Source of the DNA: Scatosoma sp045576335
GTDB taxonomy: Bacteria; Bacillota; Clostridia; Christensenellales; Borkfalkiaceae
Direction of reading: 5' to 3'
NCBI GenBank assembly: GCA_045576335.1
Contig: JAZNGH010000032.1
Span: 1 to 50,896 of the forward strand
Length of the DNA stretch: 50,896 nucleotides
This document shows, one piece after another, positions 16,752-23,257 of this stretch. The stretch's first letter is position 1. Each line of letters begins with the position of its first letter. The notes under the pieces are model-generated. The model did no database searches, was not told where the DNA came from, and worked only from the letters and a program-made list of their open reading frames with translations. A program made the position numbers and the translations under genes.

Positions 16752-17573
16752 ATGAAAAAAATTATTGCTACTACGCTTGCGACGGTCGCGGCGTTTGCTA
16801 CCCTTAGCTTTTCTTCTTGTCAGCAAGAAGAACTTGTCGTATACACGGAAGCAGGCTTCGCGCCTTTCGAATACGTTGAAAACGGCAAAATCGTCGGCGT
16901 AGACGTAGACATTATGAACCGTGTCGGCGAAAAGCTCGGCAAAAAGGTCGTATTTGAAAACGTGGGCTTTGATACCATCGTCGACACCGTTGCACAAGGT
17001 CAGCTTTGCAAGGTCGGGGCGGCGGGTATTTCCGTCACCGAGGAACGCGCGGCAAAAGTCGATTTCTCGCAAGAATATTACACGGCGAATTTATACGTAA
17101 TTTATAAAGCAGACGCGGCAACTACTTACGAAAGCACGACCACGGATACCGTGAAGGGCGTGTACTGGGATTCGCTTGCAGGCAAGAAAATTGCCGTACA
17201 AAACGGTACGACGGCGGACCTGTTCCTTGGCGACGAGCTGGACGAGGGCGGCACGATTTACGAAACGGGCGCACAAAAAGTGGGCTTTGGTTCGCTTTCC
17301 ACCGCACTTGCCGACGTAGGACTGAACAGCGACGTTTTGATTATTGACGAGCTGCCCGCAAAAGCACTTATCCAAGACAAATCGGAATACGCTTGCGCGC
17401 CCCTGTATTATAAAGGCGGCGAGGGCGAAAACGACGAAGCAGCAATCGACACCTACGCAATTTGCGTAACCAAGGGCGAAACGGAATTACTCAAAGCAAT
17501 CAACGAGGTTTTGACCGAGCTTGGTAAAACGGGTATTCAGTCTCTCGTTAATAAGCACTTGGGTTTGGAATAA
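16752..17573 (+). CDS. polar amino acid ABC transporter substrate-binding lipoprotein
   Basis: 273 residues. Signal peptide with lipobox LSFSSC (lipidated C23), then a family-3 solute-binding fold: TEAGFAPFEYVENGKIVGVD ligand-site strand, GAAGISVTEERAAKVDFS hinge segment and GKKIAVQNGTTADLF. These motifs mark binding proteins for polar or charged amino acids; specificity (for example glutamine, cystine, arginine) is not decided by what I can see. A hairpin with a T run follows it, which would give more of this protein than of the permease and ATPase. Confidence 0.93.
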   Translation: MKKIIATTLATVAAFATLSFSSCQQEELVVYTEAGFAPFEYVENGKIVGVDVDIMNRVGEKLGKKVVFENVGFDTIVDTVAQGQLCKVGAAGISVTEERAAKVDFSQEYYTANLYVIYKADAATTYESTTTDTVKGVYWDSLAGKKIAVQNGTTADLFLGDELDEGGTIYETGAQKVGFGSLSTALADVGLNSDVLIIDELPAKALIQDKSEYACAPLYYKGGEGENDEAAIDTYAICVTKGETELLKAINEVLTELGKTGIQSLVNKHLGLE

Positions 17574-17585
17574 TTAAAAATCCGT

Positions 17586-17619
17586 GAGGGAAAGGCCGAT
17601 CGTCTTTCCCTCCGTTTTT
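17586..17619 (+). terminator. intra-operon hairpin after the binding-protein gene
   Basis: Stem GAGGGAAAG (17586-17594) with its complement (17604-17612), then CCGTTTTT. Likely a leaky terminator that lowers expression of the membrane components. Confidence 0.65.
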
Positions 17620-17635
17620 CAAGGATTAAAGGAAT

Positions 17636-18328
17636 ATGTTTGAAGATATTATCAGAATTTTATCCAACGGCGAAATGCTGGGGTATATTTTCGAGGGCTT
17701 GCTCAATTCCATTCTCGTCACCTTTATCGCGGCGGTGCTGGGCCTGATTCTCGGCTTCGTGGTTGCCGTCGTCAAGATTGCCCCCAACAGCAAATGGATG
17801 AAAGTTCCCAAAATTATTTGCGGCGTGTACACCACCGTTTTCCGCGGTACACCCGTGGCTTTACAGCTCTTTATTATGGTTTTTGCCGTATTTGCAATCC
17901 CTGGCTTTAAGCCGTACGCCGCCATTATCACGTTCGGCATCAATTCGGGCGCTTACGTTTCCGAAAGTATCCGCGCGGGTATCAACGCGGTGGACGCGGG
18001 ACAAATGGAGGCAGGCAGAGCGTTGGGCTTGACTTGGTTGCAGACGATGATTCGCATTATCCTGCCGCAAGCGATTAAAAACATCATTCCCGCAATCGGC
18101 AACGAAATGATTGCGCTTTTGAAAGAAACGTCTATTATCGGTTGGGTTGGTTCAACCCCTGGTACGCTGACGTTTGATTTGAACGCCGCGGCAAATACCA
18201 TTTACCGTTCCATTCCCAACTACCTCGCAAGCGGCGTAATCGTAGGCTGTTGCTATCTTGCAATCGTGTATATTATGGTGTTCGCAATTAAAATGATTGA
18301 AAAGAGGTTGGCGAAAAATGAGCGATAA
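17636..18328 (+). CDS. amino acid ABC transporter permease
   Basis: 230 residues, about five membrane helices, HisM/GlnP type. The EAA-like coupling loop is EAGRALGLTWLQTMIRIILP, and the TVFRGTPVALQLF segment typical of polar amino acid permeases is present. Its end overlaps the ATPase start (ATG within the last codons), so translation is coupled. Only one permease gene is present, implying a homodimer in the membrane. Confidence 0.94.
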   Translation: MFEDIIRILSNGEMLGYIFEGLLNSILVTFIAAVLGLILGFVVAVVKIAPNSKWMKVPKIICGVYTTVFRGTPVALQLFIMVFAVFAIPGFKPYAAIITFGINSGAYVSESIRAGINAVDAGQMEAGRALGLTWLQTMIRIILPQAIKNIIPAIGNEMIALLKETSIIGWVGSTPGTLTFDLNAAANTIYRSIPNYLASGVIVGCCYLAIVYIMVFAIKMIEKRLAKNER

Positions 18329-19223
18329 TACGATTATTTCCGTAAAAAATCTGCATAAACGCTTCGGCAATCTCGAAGTTTTGAAGGGCGTGAGTATCGA
18401 TATCCGCAAGGGCGACGTTGTTGCCGTAATCGGTCCGTCGGGCTGTGGAAAATCCACTTTTTTGCGCTGTCTTAATCTTTTGGAAGAGCCTACCTCGGGC
18501 GAGATAAAGTTGGAAAAGGAATACTTTTTCAAAAACGAGCGCGTGCGCTTAAAGCCCCTCTTAAAGCAGGCGAAGGCTACGCTTGGCGAAGCCAAAAAAT
18601 TCAAGGACGAAGAAGCGATAAACGAAGCGCAAGCCGCGTTTGACAAGATAAAAAGCGAATACGACGCGCTTTGCAAGGAAGAAAAACAGATTGCAAAATA
18701 TATCGCAAAAAATATCAATCTGCACCGACAAAGAATCGGTATGGTATTCCAGCAATTCAACCTCTTCCCCAACTTGACCGTGTTGCAAAACGTCACGCTC
18801 GCGCCCGTAAAGCTGAAAAAACTTTCGGAAGCGGAAGCAAAAGAAAAGGCTATGGAGCTGCTCCGCAAGGTCGGTTTGGAGGAAAAGGCAAACGTGTACC
18901 CCTCCACCCTTTCGGGCGGACAAAAACAGCGTATCGCCATCGTGCGCGCGCTGGCTATGAGCCCCGAAGTAATGCTGTTTGACGAGCCGACGAGCGCGCT
19001 TGACCCCGAAATGGTCGGCGAGGTGTTAAAGGTTATCACCGAGCTTGCCAAAGAGGGAATGACCATGGTCGTGGTCACGCACGAAATGGGCTTTGCGAAA
19101 GAAGCGGCGAACCGCGTAATTTTTATGAGCGACGGTGTAATTAAAGAAGAAAACCACCCCGACGAATTTTTCTCCAACCCCAAGGATGAAAGATTGAAGG
19201 ACTTTTTATCCAAGGTTTTATAG
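18318..19223 (+). CDS. amino acid ABC transporter ATPase with coiled-coil insertion
   Basis: 301 residues from the ATG at 18318, which overlaps the permease stop; a TTG at 18297 is less likely. Walker A GPSGCGKS (39-46), Q-loop GMVFQQFNLF (Q145), signature LSGGQ (198-202), Walker B LFDEPTSALDP (about 220-230), switch H. GlnQ/HisP-type ATPases are normally about 240 residues; the excess is a charged, helical insertion at about residues 68-132 between Walker A and the Q-loop, rich in K, E, A and L. The insertion would sit on the outer face of the nucleotide-binding domain. The rest is canonical. Confidence 0.94.
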   Translation: MSDNTIISVKNLHKRFGNLEVLKGVSIDIRKGDVVAVIGPSGCGKSTFLRCLNLLEEPTSGEIKLEKEYFFKNERVRLKPLLKQAKATLGEAKKFKDEEAINEAQAAFDKIKSEYDALCKEEKQIAKYIAKNINLHRQRIGMVFQQFNLFPNLTVLQNVTLAPVKLKKLSEAEAKEKAMELLRKVGLEEKANVYPSTLSGGQKQRIAIVRALAMSPEVMLFDEPTSALDPEMVGEVLKVITELAKEGMTMVVVTHEMGFAKEAANRVIFMSDGVIKEENHPDEFFSNPKDERLKDFLSKVL

Positions 19224-19246
19224 TATACCGTGTACGAGTTGAACGT

Positions 19247-19281
19247 AAAAAAAGACGATTGCTTTTGCAATCGTCTTTTTT
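19247..19281. terminator. bidirectional terminator between importer operon and rplL
   Basis: Perfect 15-bp stem (19248-19262 with 19267-19281, AAAAAAGACGATTGC and complement) with a TTTT loop; A run on one side and T run on the other serve both convergent units. Confidence 0.93.
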
Positions 19282-19297
19282 GATTGTAAGGTAAAAC

Positions 19298-19666
19298 TTA
19301 TTTAAGTTCAGCCGTAGCGCCGTTCTCTTTAAGTTTTGCAACAAGAGCTTCTGCGTCTGCTTTGGGCATAGCTTCTTTGATAACGCCCATAGCTTCAACT
19401 GCTTTCTTCGCGTCTGCAAGACCAAGACCCGTAGCTTCACGAACAACCTTGATGATAGCGATTTTGTTCGCGCCGATGTCTTTAAGAACAACGTCGAATT
19501 CCGTCTTTTCTTCTGCTGCGGGAGCTGCTTCTGCCGCGCCTGCTGCTGCGGGAGCTGCTGCAACTGCTGCGCTTACGCCAAATTCTGCTTCAAGTGCTTT
19601 TACGAGTTCGTTCAATTCAAGAACGGTCATAGCTTTTACTTCTTCAATGAGTTTCTGTACATCCAT
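19298..19666 (-). CDS. rplL: ribosomal protein L7/L12
   Basis: 122 residues. N-terminal dimerisation region (IEEVKAMTVLELNELVKALE), an alanine-rich hinge, and the C-terminal factor-binding domain (FDVVLKDIGANKIAIIKVVR). Forms the ribosomal stalk with L10 and recruits translational GTPases. Last gene of the rplJ-rplL unit; a shared bidirectional terminator follows. Confidence 0.98.
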   Translation of the reverse strand: MDVQKLIEEVKAMTVLELNELVKALEAEFGVSAAVAAAPAAAGAAEAAPAAEEKTEFDVVLKDIGANKIAIIKVVREATGLGLADAKKAVEAMGVIKEAMPKADAEALVAKLKENGATAELK

Positions 19667-19719
19667 GATTTTTTAATCCTCCGATTTTTTAATGATTTTT
19701 TTTGTTAGATGTTTAGTAA

Positions 19720-20220
19720 TTAGTTGCTTTCTTTTGCTTTCGCAATCTGATCCAGAACGCCGACGAATTTGGACAGCGAGGACTGGAAGCAGCCGAGCAT
19801 CTTCGCGATGAGCGTTTCCTTGGAAGGAATAGCCGACAACGCTTTAACACCCGCTTTGTCGAGATATTTATTCTCAACGTACGCGCACTTGGGAACGATT
19901 TTTTCCACGAGTGCAGGGTTTGCCTTGGTTTCTTTCGCGAAAACCGCCGCACCGCTCGTTTCGTCCGAACAGAATACCGTCGCCGTCGTACCGTTCAGGT
20001 CGTTGTCGAAATCGGTGATACCAAGTTCGTTGAACGCCTTTCTAACCAGCGTGTTCTTGTAAACCTTGTATTCACAGTTCGCTTCCTTGAACTTTCTACG
20101 GAGCGCGGTAACTTCGAGTACCGTGAGCTTGTTATAATCCGCAAGAACGATGGATTTGCTCTCTTGGATTTTCGCTTTGATTTCCTCTACGATTTGTTTC
20201 TTTGCTTCTACGTTTGCCAT
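19720..20220 (-). CDS. rplJ: ribosomal protein L10
   Basis: 166 residues from the ATG at 20218-20220, which has a strong AAAGGAGG site; the in-frame extension to 20316 runs through the leader attenuator and is rejected. Typical L10 start MANVEAKKQIVEEIKAKI and the YKVYKNTLVRKA rRNA-binding segment. Anchors the L7/L12 stalk. Expression is expected to be autogenously controlled through the leader upstream. Confidence 0.97.
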   Translation of the reverse strand: MANVEAKKQIVEEIKAKIQESKSIVLADYNKLTVLEVTALRRKFKEANCEYKVYKNTLVRKAFNELGITDFDNDLNGTTATVFCSDETSGAAVFAKETKANPALVEKIVPKCAYVENKYLDKAGVKALSAIPSKETLIAKMLGCFQSSLSKFVGVLDQIAKAKESN

Positions 20221-20382
20221 TGTTTTACCTCCTTTAAGCGTTTCCGCCTGACGATAAAAAAATTCCTTACGCCGCACGGCATAAGGACCCTTAAAACTTT
20301 CAAAGTATTTCCTCAAACCTCGACGAGCGGTTTCCCATCAAACTTTTCAGTACTCGTTTTCTACGGCGATATTATTTTTTAC
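20221..20382 (-). promoter_or_regulatory. L10 leader with transcription attenuator
   Basis: About 160 transcribed bases between the promoter and rplJ. The 3' end holds an intrinsic terminator: 10-bp stem (20278-20287 with 20264-20273, TCCTTATGCC and complement with one G-U), GCAC-type loop, then a run of seven to eight T, only about 35 bases before the rplJ ATG. This is the layout of the Firmicutes L10 leader, in which L10 (with L12) binding favours termination. I recognise it by position and architecture, not by a covariance-model search. Confidence 0.75.
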
Positions 20383-20388
20383 TGTCTT

Positions 20389-20417
20389 ATTATATCATCT
20401 CCGTCAAAGGCAGTCAA
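20389..20417 (-). promoter_or_regulatory. rplJL promoter embedded in a hairpin
   Basis: TTGACT (20412-20417), 17-bp spacer, TATAAT (20389-20394), minus strand. The -35 lies in a perfect dyad (CGTCAAAGGC with its complement, 20402-20411 and 20430-20439) between rplA and the leader, which may slow read-through from rplA. Confidence 0.75.
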
Positions 20418-20465
20418 CTGTTTTTAACCGCCTTTGACGAAAATTTTTATTTTTTGTTATTACAA

Positions 20466-21152
20466 TTAAAGCTTGGGAAGAACTTTCACGCCGGGGCCCA
20501 TCGTCGAAGCGAGCGTTACGCTCTTTACGTATTGACCCTTTGCCGCCGCGGGTTTCGCCTTGATAATAGCGTCCATAAGCGCGGTGAAGTTTTCTACGAG
20601 CTTGTCTTTGCCAAAGCTCTTCTTACCGATCGGGCAGTGAATGATAGCCGTTTTGTCAAGTCTGTACTCAACCTTACCTGCTTTCACTTCCTTGATTGCC
20701 TTTTCAACGTCCATCGTAACCGTACCGCTCTTGGGGTTAGGCATCAAGCCTTTGGGACCGAGCACACGACCGATACGACCAACCATACCCATCATGTCGG
20801 GCGTGGTGATGATAACGTCGAAATCAAACCAGTTTTCGTTTTGGATTTTTGCAATCATTTCTTCCGCGCCTACGAAATCCGCGCCTGCTGCTGCCGCCGC
20901 GTCCGCTTTCGCGCCTTTTGCGATAACCAAAACTCTCTTGGTTTTACCCGTACCGTTGGGAAGAACGAGTACGCCACGAACCTGTTGGTCTGCCTGACGG
21001 GGGTCTACGCCCAAACGAACGTGCATTTCCACCGTTTCGTCAAACTTCGCTTTCGCCGTTTCCAACAGAATGGAAACCGCTTCCGCTGCTTCGTACTGCT
21101 TCGTCAAATCAAATGCTTTTACGCTGTCTTGATATTTTTTACCGTGTTTCAT
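20466..21152 (-). CDS. rplA: ribosomal protein L1
   Basis: 228 residues; MKHGKKYQDSVKAFD start, MHVRLGVDPRQADQQVRG and MPNPKSGTVT motifs of L1. Binds 23S rRNA at the E-site stalk and in many bacteria represses its own mRNA. Directly downstream of rplK with a 17-base gap. Confidence 0.98.
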   Translation of the reverse strand: MKHGKKYQDSVKAFDLTKQYEAAEAVSILLETAKAKFDETVEMHVRLGVDPRQADQQVRGVLVLPNGTGKTKRVLVIAKGAKADAAAAAGADFVGAEEMIAKIQNENWFDFDVIITTPDMMGMVGRIGRVLGPKGLMPNPKSGTVTMDVEKAIKEVKAGKVEYRLDKTAIIHCPIGKKSFGKDKLVENFTALMDAIIKAKPAAAKGQYVKSVTLASTMGPGVKVLPKL

Positions 21153-21169
21153 CTTTACCGCCTCCTCTA

Positions 21170-21595
21170 TTATTCTTCGACGGTTACGCCCATACTACGA
21201 GCGGTACCAGCGACCATGCTCATTGCGCTTTCCAAGCTCGTGCAGTTCAAATCGGGCAGCTTCGTCTTCGCGATTTCTTCAACCTGCGCTTTCGTAAGCT
21301 TACCAACTTTTACGGAGTTGGGTTTCGCGCTTGCCGTTTCAATACCAAGAGCTTTCTTGATAAGCACGGGAGCGGGGGGCGTCTTCAAAATAAACGTGAA
21401 GGAACGATCTTGATAGATCGTTACGACCACGGGAATAATGAGACCGGGTTTGTCTGCCGTTTTTGCATTAAATTCCTTGGTAAAACCGGGAAGGTTGATA
21501 CCGAACGGACCAAGCGTAGAACCTACGGGAGGAGCCGGGGTAGCTTTACCAGCGGGAAGTTGCAACTTTACGACTGCTGTGATTTTTTTAGCCAT
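21170..21595 (-). CDS. rplK: ribosomal protein L11
   Basis: 141 residues, standard length. VKLQLPAGKATPAPPVGSTL start and KTPPAPVLIKKA hinge, TARSMGVTV end. Part of the GTPase-associated centre. Co-transcribed with rplA; preceded by a structured 100-base gap after nusG. Confidence 0.98.
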   Translation of the reverse strand: MAKKITAVVKLQLPAGKATPAPPVGSTLGPFGINLPGFTKEFNAKTADKPGLIIPVVVTIYQDRSFTFILKTPPAPVLIKKALGIETASAKPNSVKVGKLTKAQVEEIAKTKLPDLNCTSLESAMSMVAGTARSMGVTVEE

Positions 21596-21625
21596 AAATA
21601 TTTTCTCCTATTGTGGTTTTTACAA

Positions 21626-21689
21626 GACGCCCTCAAAGTATTTGACGTCTCTCCCACTTTTTAACGGTTAAAACGCCGCTTTCGCGGCG
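21626..21689 (-). promoter_or_regulatory. structured nusG-rplK intergenic leader
   Basis: Two stems on the minus strand: a short G+C stem (CGCCG/CGGCG, 21674-21689) right after nusG, then a bulged stem (21641-21649 with 21626-21637; GACG and TCAAA helices flanking a two-base bulge) about 30 bases before rplK. Position suggests an L1 autoregulatory site, but I cannot match a consensus. Confidence 0.4.
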
Positions 21690-21696
21690 AAGCGGC

Positions 21697-22254
21697 TTAC
21701 TCCTCGTCCGTTGCTTCGGGCAAAGGTGCGTCCACTTTTTTAATCTGGATATACTCCACTTCGACGTCCGTTGCTCTTCCGAACATACTCGTCGAGATTT
21801 TCGCTTTTTGCGCTTGCGCGTTGAGCTCCTTAATCGTACCGAGGAAGCCCTTTAACGGACCATCCTCCACCGAAACGGTGTCACCGATTGCGAAGGTTTC
21901 GTTGGAAACGAACTCTTCAAGGCGCATCTTGCGGATTTCTTCCTCTTTCATAGGAATAGGTCTGCCTTGCGGGCCGCAAAAACCCGTTACGCCGCGCGTG
22001 CTCGTGACGTAATACCAGATTTGATTGGTGTAAATCATCTTGATAAAGACGTAGCAAGGAAGAAGCTTTCTCTCTACGACCTTGCGTTTGCCGTTCTTTT
22101 CCTCAATGACTTGCTCCATCGGAATTTTCAAGTCGACGATATAATCGCCGAGGTTGTTGTTTTCAATCAATTTCTCCAAGCTGTCTTTAACCATCGCTTC
22201 ATAACCCGAATAGGTATGAAGAATGTACCACTTGGGCTCTTCGTTCATCGGCAT
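21697..22254 (-). CDS. nusG: transcription termination/antitermination factor NusG
   Basis: 185 residues. NGN domain (WYILHTYSGYEAMVKDSLE, VFIKMIYTNQIWYYVTSTRG) and a C-terminal KOW domain (FAIGDTVSVEDGPLKGF). Couples RNA polymerase to the ribosome and to Rho. Between secE and rplK, the canonical order. Confidence 0.98.
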   Translation of the reverse strand: MPMNEEPKWYILHTYSGYEAMVKDSLEKLIENNNLGDYIVDLKIPMEQVIEEKNGKRKVVERKLLPCYVFIKMIYTNQIWYYVTSTRGVTGFCGPQGRPIPMKEEEIRKMRLEEFVSNETFAIGDTVSVEDGPLKGFLGTIKELNAQAQKAKISTSMFGRATDVEVEYIQIKKVDAPLPEATDEE

Positions 22255-22270
22255 ATAGCTCGCCCTCCGA

Positions 22271-22492
22271 TTACGAAATCAAACCAAGCAACGCGCCGAG
22301 GATTGCATCCACGCCCGTTACGACCGCAAGGAAAGCAAAAACGATTACCAGCACGAGCCCCGTGGTTTTGAGCACGGTCAAAAAGCTCGGCCAGGTTACT
22401 CTTTTCAGTTCGGAAAAAGTTTCCTTGAACTTTGCGCCTACGCGGCGAAACCAATTCGGTTTCTTGTTCTTTGTCTTTGTTGCGTTTGCCAT
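22271..22492 (-). CDS. secE: preprotein translocase subunit SecE
   Basis: 73 residues: basic N-terminus, amphipathic stretch FKETFSELKRVTWPS (conserved SecE motif KRVTWPS), and one membrane helix. Third component of the SecYEG channel. Lies between rpmG and nusG as usual; no tRNA-Trp gene is present in this gap. Confidence 0.96.
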   Translation of the reverse strand: MANATKTKNKKPNWFRRVGAKFKETFSELKRVTWPSFLTVLKTTGLVLVIVFAFLAVVTGVDAILGALLGLIS

Positions 22493-22537
22493 CGAGTACC
22501 TCGTAAACGCCCGCTTATAAGCGTGCGTTTTAATAGA

Positions 22538-22702
22538 TTATTTGGATTCTTTGTGCTCCGTGTGCTTCTTGCAGAAAGGGCAGTATTTGCTCATAACAAG
22601 TCTGTCGGGATCGTTCTTCTTGTTCTTAATACTGTCATAGTTTCTATGCTTGCATTCGGTACATTCAAACGTGATTTTGGCTCTTGCCGTTTTGGTTGCC
22701 AT
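22538..22702 (-). CDS. rpmG: ribosomal protein L33 (zinc-binding form)
   Basis: 54 residues from the ATG at 22700-22702, which has GGAG seven bases upstream; the in-frame extension to 22762 crosses the promoter and is rejected. Two CxxC pairs (C14/C17, C41/C44) mark the zinc-carrying form. First gene of rpmG-secE-nusG-rplK-rplA. Confidence 0.96.
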   Translation of the reverse strand: MATKTARAKITFECTECKHRNYDSIKNKKNDPDRLVMSKYCPFCKKHTEHKESK

Positions 22703-22752
22703 AGTAAAACTCCATACAAAAAAATTACACCCTTCGTCAGGCGCGTATATAG

Positions 22753-22781
22753 AGTTTACCATACTTTGAAAAGCTTGTCAA
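22753..22781 (-). promoter_or_regulatory. promoter of rpmG-secE-nusG-rplKA
   Basis: TTGACA (22776-22781), 17-bp spacer, TAAACT (22753-22758), minus strand. Its -35 box overlaps the stop codon of the 49-residue ORF upstream. Confidence 0.75.
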
Positions 22782-22927
22782 TCTTTTTTGCTTATTTTTT
22801 TGAAATTTTTTTGTTTTTTATAACTATTTTCGGAAATCGCCGTAATACCCAATCTCTTTTTAAGCTCTTCCCAGTCCTCTACCTTTTCCTTCTCCAACTG
22901 CCGCAACAATTTCTCATTTTTATCCAT
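22778..22927 (-). CDS. small charged protein, 49 residues, divergent from XRE regulator
   Basis: Starts MDKNEKLLRQLEKEKVEDWE and ends in a lysine-rich tail (SKKD). Although short, it has a strong AGAGGTGAT ribosome site six bases before the ATG and a near-consensus promoter (TTGACG-17-TATAAT), which short chance ORFs rarely have. Predicted as two charged helices (about 3-26 and 33-48); no membrane helix or cysteine. I do not recognise a family. It shares its upstream region and operator half-sites with the XRE gene, so it is probably that regulator's target. Transcription would continue into rpmG because no terminator is visible between. Confidence 0.65.
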   Translation of the reverse strand: MDKNEKLLRQLEKEKVEDWEELKKRLGITAISENSYKKQKNFKKISKKD

Positions 22928-22945
22928 TGTATCACCTCATAATAC

Positions 22946-22974
22946 ATTATATCATTCAATATATTTAGCGTCAA
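22946..22974 (-). promoter_or_regulatory. promoter of the 49-residue gene
   Basis: TTGACG (22969-22974), 17-bp spacer, TATAAT (22946-22951), minus strand. The -35 overlaps the leftmost operator half-site. Confidence 0.75.
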
Positions 22975-22997
22975 GTATTTTCGCTAAATGAATTTAG
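22963..22997. promoter_or_regulatory. candidate XRE operator: three half-sites
   Basis: ATTTAG(CG) at 22963-22970, its complement CGCTAAAT at 22982-22989, and ATTTAG again at 22992-22997. The last two form a 14-bp palindrome CTAAATGAATTTAG; the first two form an inverted repeat with an 11-base centre. The sites cover the -35 of the leftward promoter and the region before the rightward -10. Confidence 0.7.
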
Positions 22998-23003
22998 TAT
23001 AAT
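22998..23003 (+). promoter_or_regulatory. -10 box giving a probable leaderless XRE transcript
   Basis: TATAAT ends six bases before the ATG at 23010, so the transcript should begin at or next to the start codon. There is no ribosome site upstream. The -35 is weak. Confidence 0.6.
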
Positions 23004-23009
23004 ATATTT

Positions 23010-23216
23010 ATGAAGATATTTGCGGAAAGGCTGTTGGATTTAAGAAAAGAGAAAAATATCAGTCAAGCAACGCTTGCCAAATTTTTGGAGGTTAGCGACG
23101 CGGTGATATGCTATTGGGAAACAGACCGTAGCGAGCCGACCGCGCCAAACCTTGTGAAAATCGCCGATTTCTTCGACGTTTCCGTCGATTATCTTCTGGG
23201 CAGAAGCGATTACTAA
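23010..23216 (+). CDS. XRE-family helix-turn-helix regulator
   Basis: 68 residues, a bare Cro/CI-type HTH domain: RKEKNISQATLAKFLEVSDA (helices 2-3) and the common C-terminal VDYLLGRSD motif. No dimerisation or sensor domain. It has no Shine-Dalgarno sequence and its -10 box is only six bases from the ATG, so it is probably translated from a leaderless mRNA. Divergent from the 49-residue gene; palindromic sites between them suggest autorepression and control of that gene. A strong terminator follows. Confidence 0.88.
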   Translation: MKIFAERLLDLRKEKNISQATLAKFLEVSDAVICYWETDRSEPTAPNLVKIADFFDVSVDYLLGRSDY

Positions 23217-23217
23217 T

Positions 23218-23256
23218 AAAAAAGGCTGTAAAGCTCAAAGCTTTGCAGCCTTTTTT
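23218..23256. terminator. bidirectional terminator, XRE gene and aminotransferase
   Basis: 18-bp stem (23218-23235 with 23239-23256) with a three-base loop, one G-U pair, A run and T run at the ends. It ends two bases from the aminotransferase stop. Confidence 0.92.
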
Positions 23257-23257
23257 G

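Noticed and set aside
18152..19270. A 372-codon minus frame opposite the importer ATPase
   Set aside because: Antisense to a clear ABC ATPase; low-complexity serine/phenylalanine-rich product.
20221..20316. N-terminal extension of L10
   Set aside because: It reads through the attenuator stem and T run; the 20220 ATG has a strong ribosome site and the family N-terminus.
22703..22762. N-terminal extension of L33
   Set aside because: It covers the promoter -10 region and the conserved protein begins at 22702.
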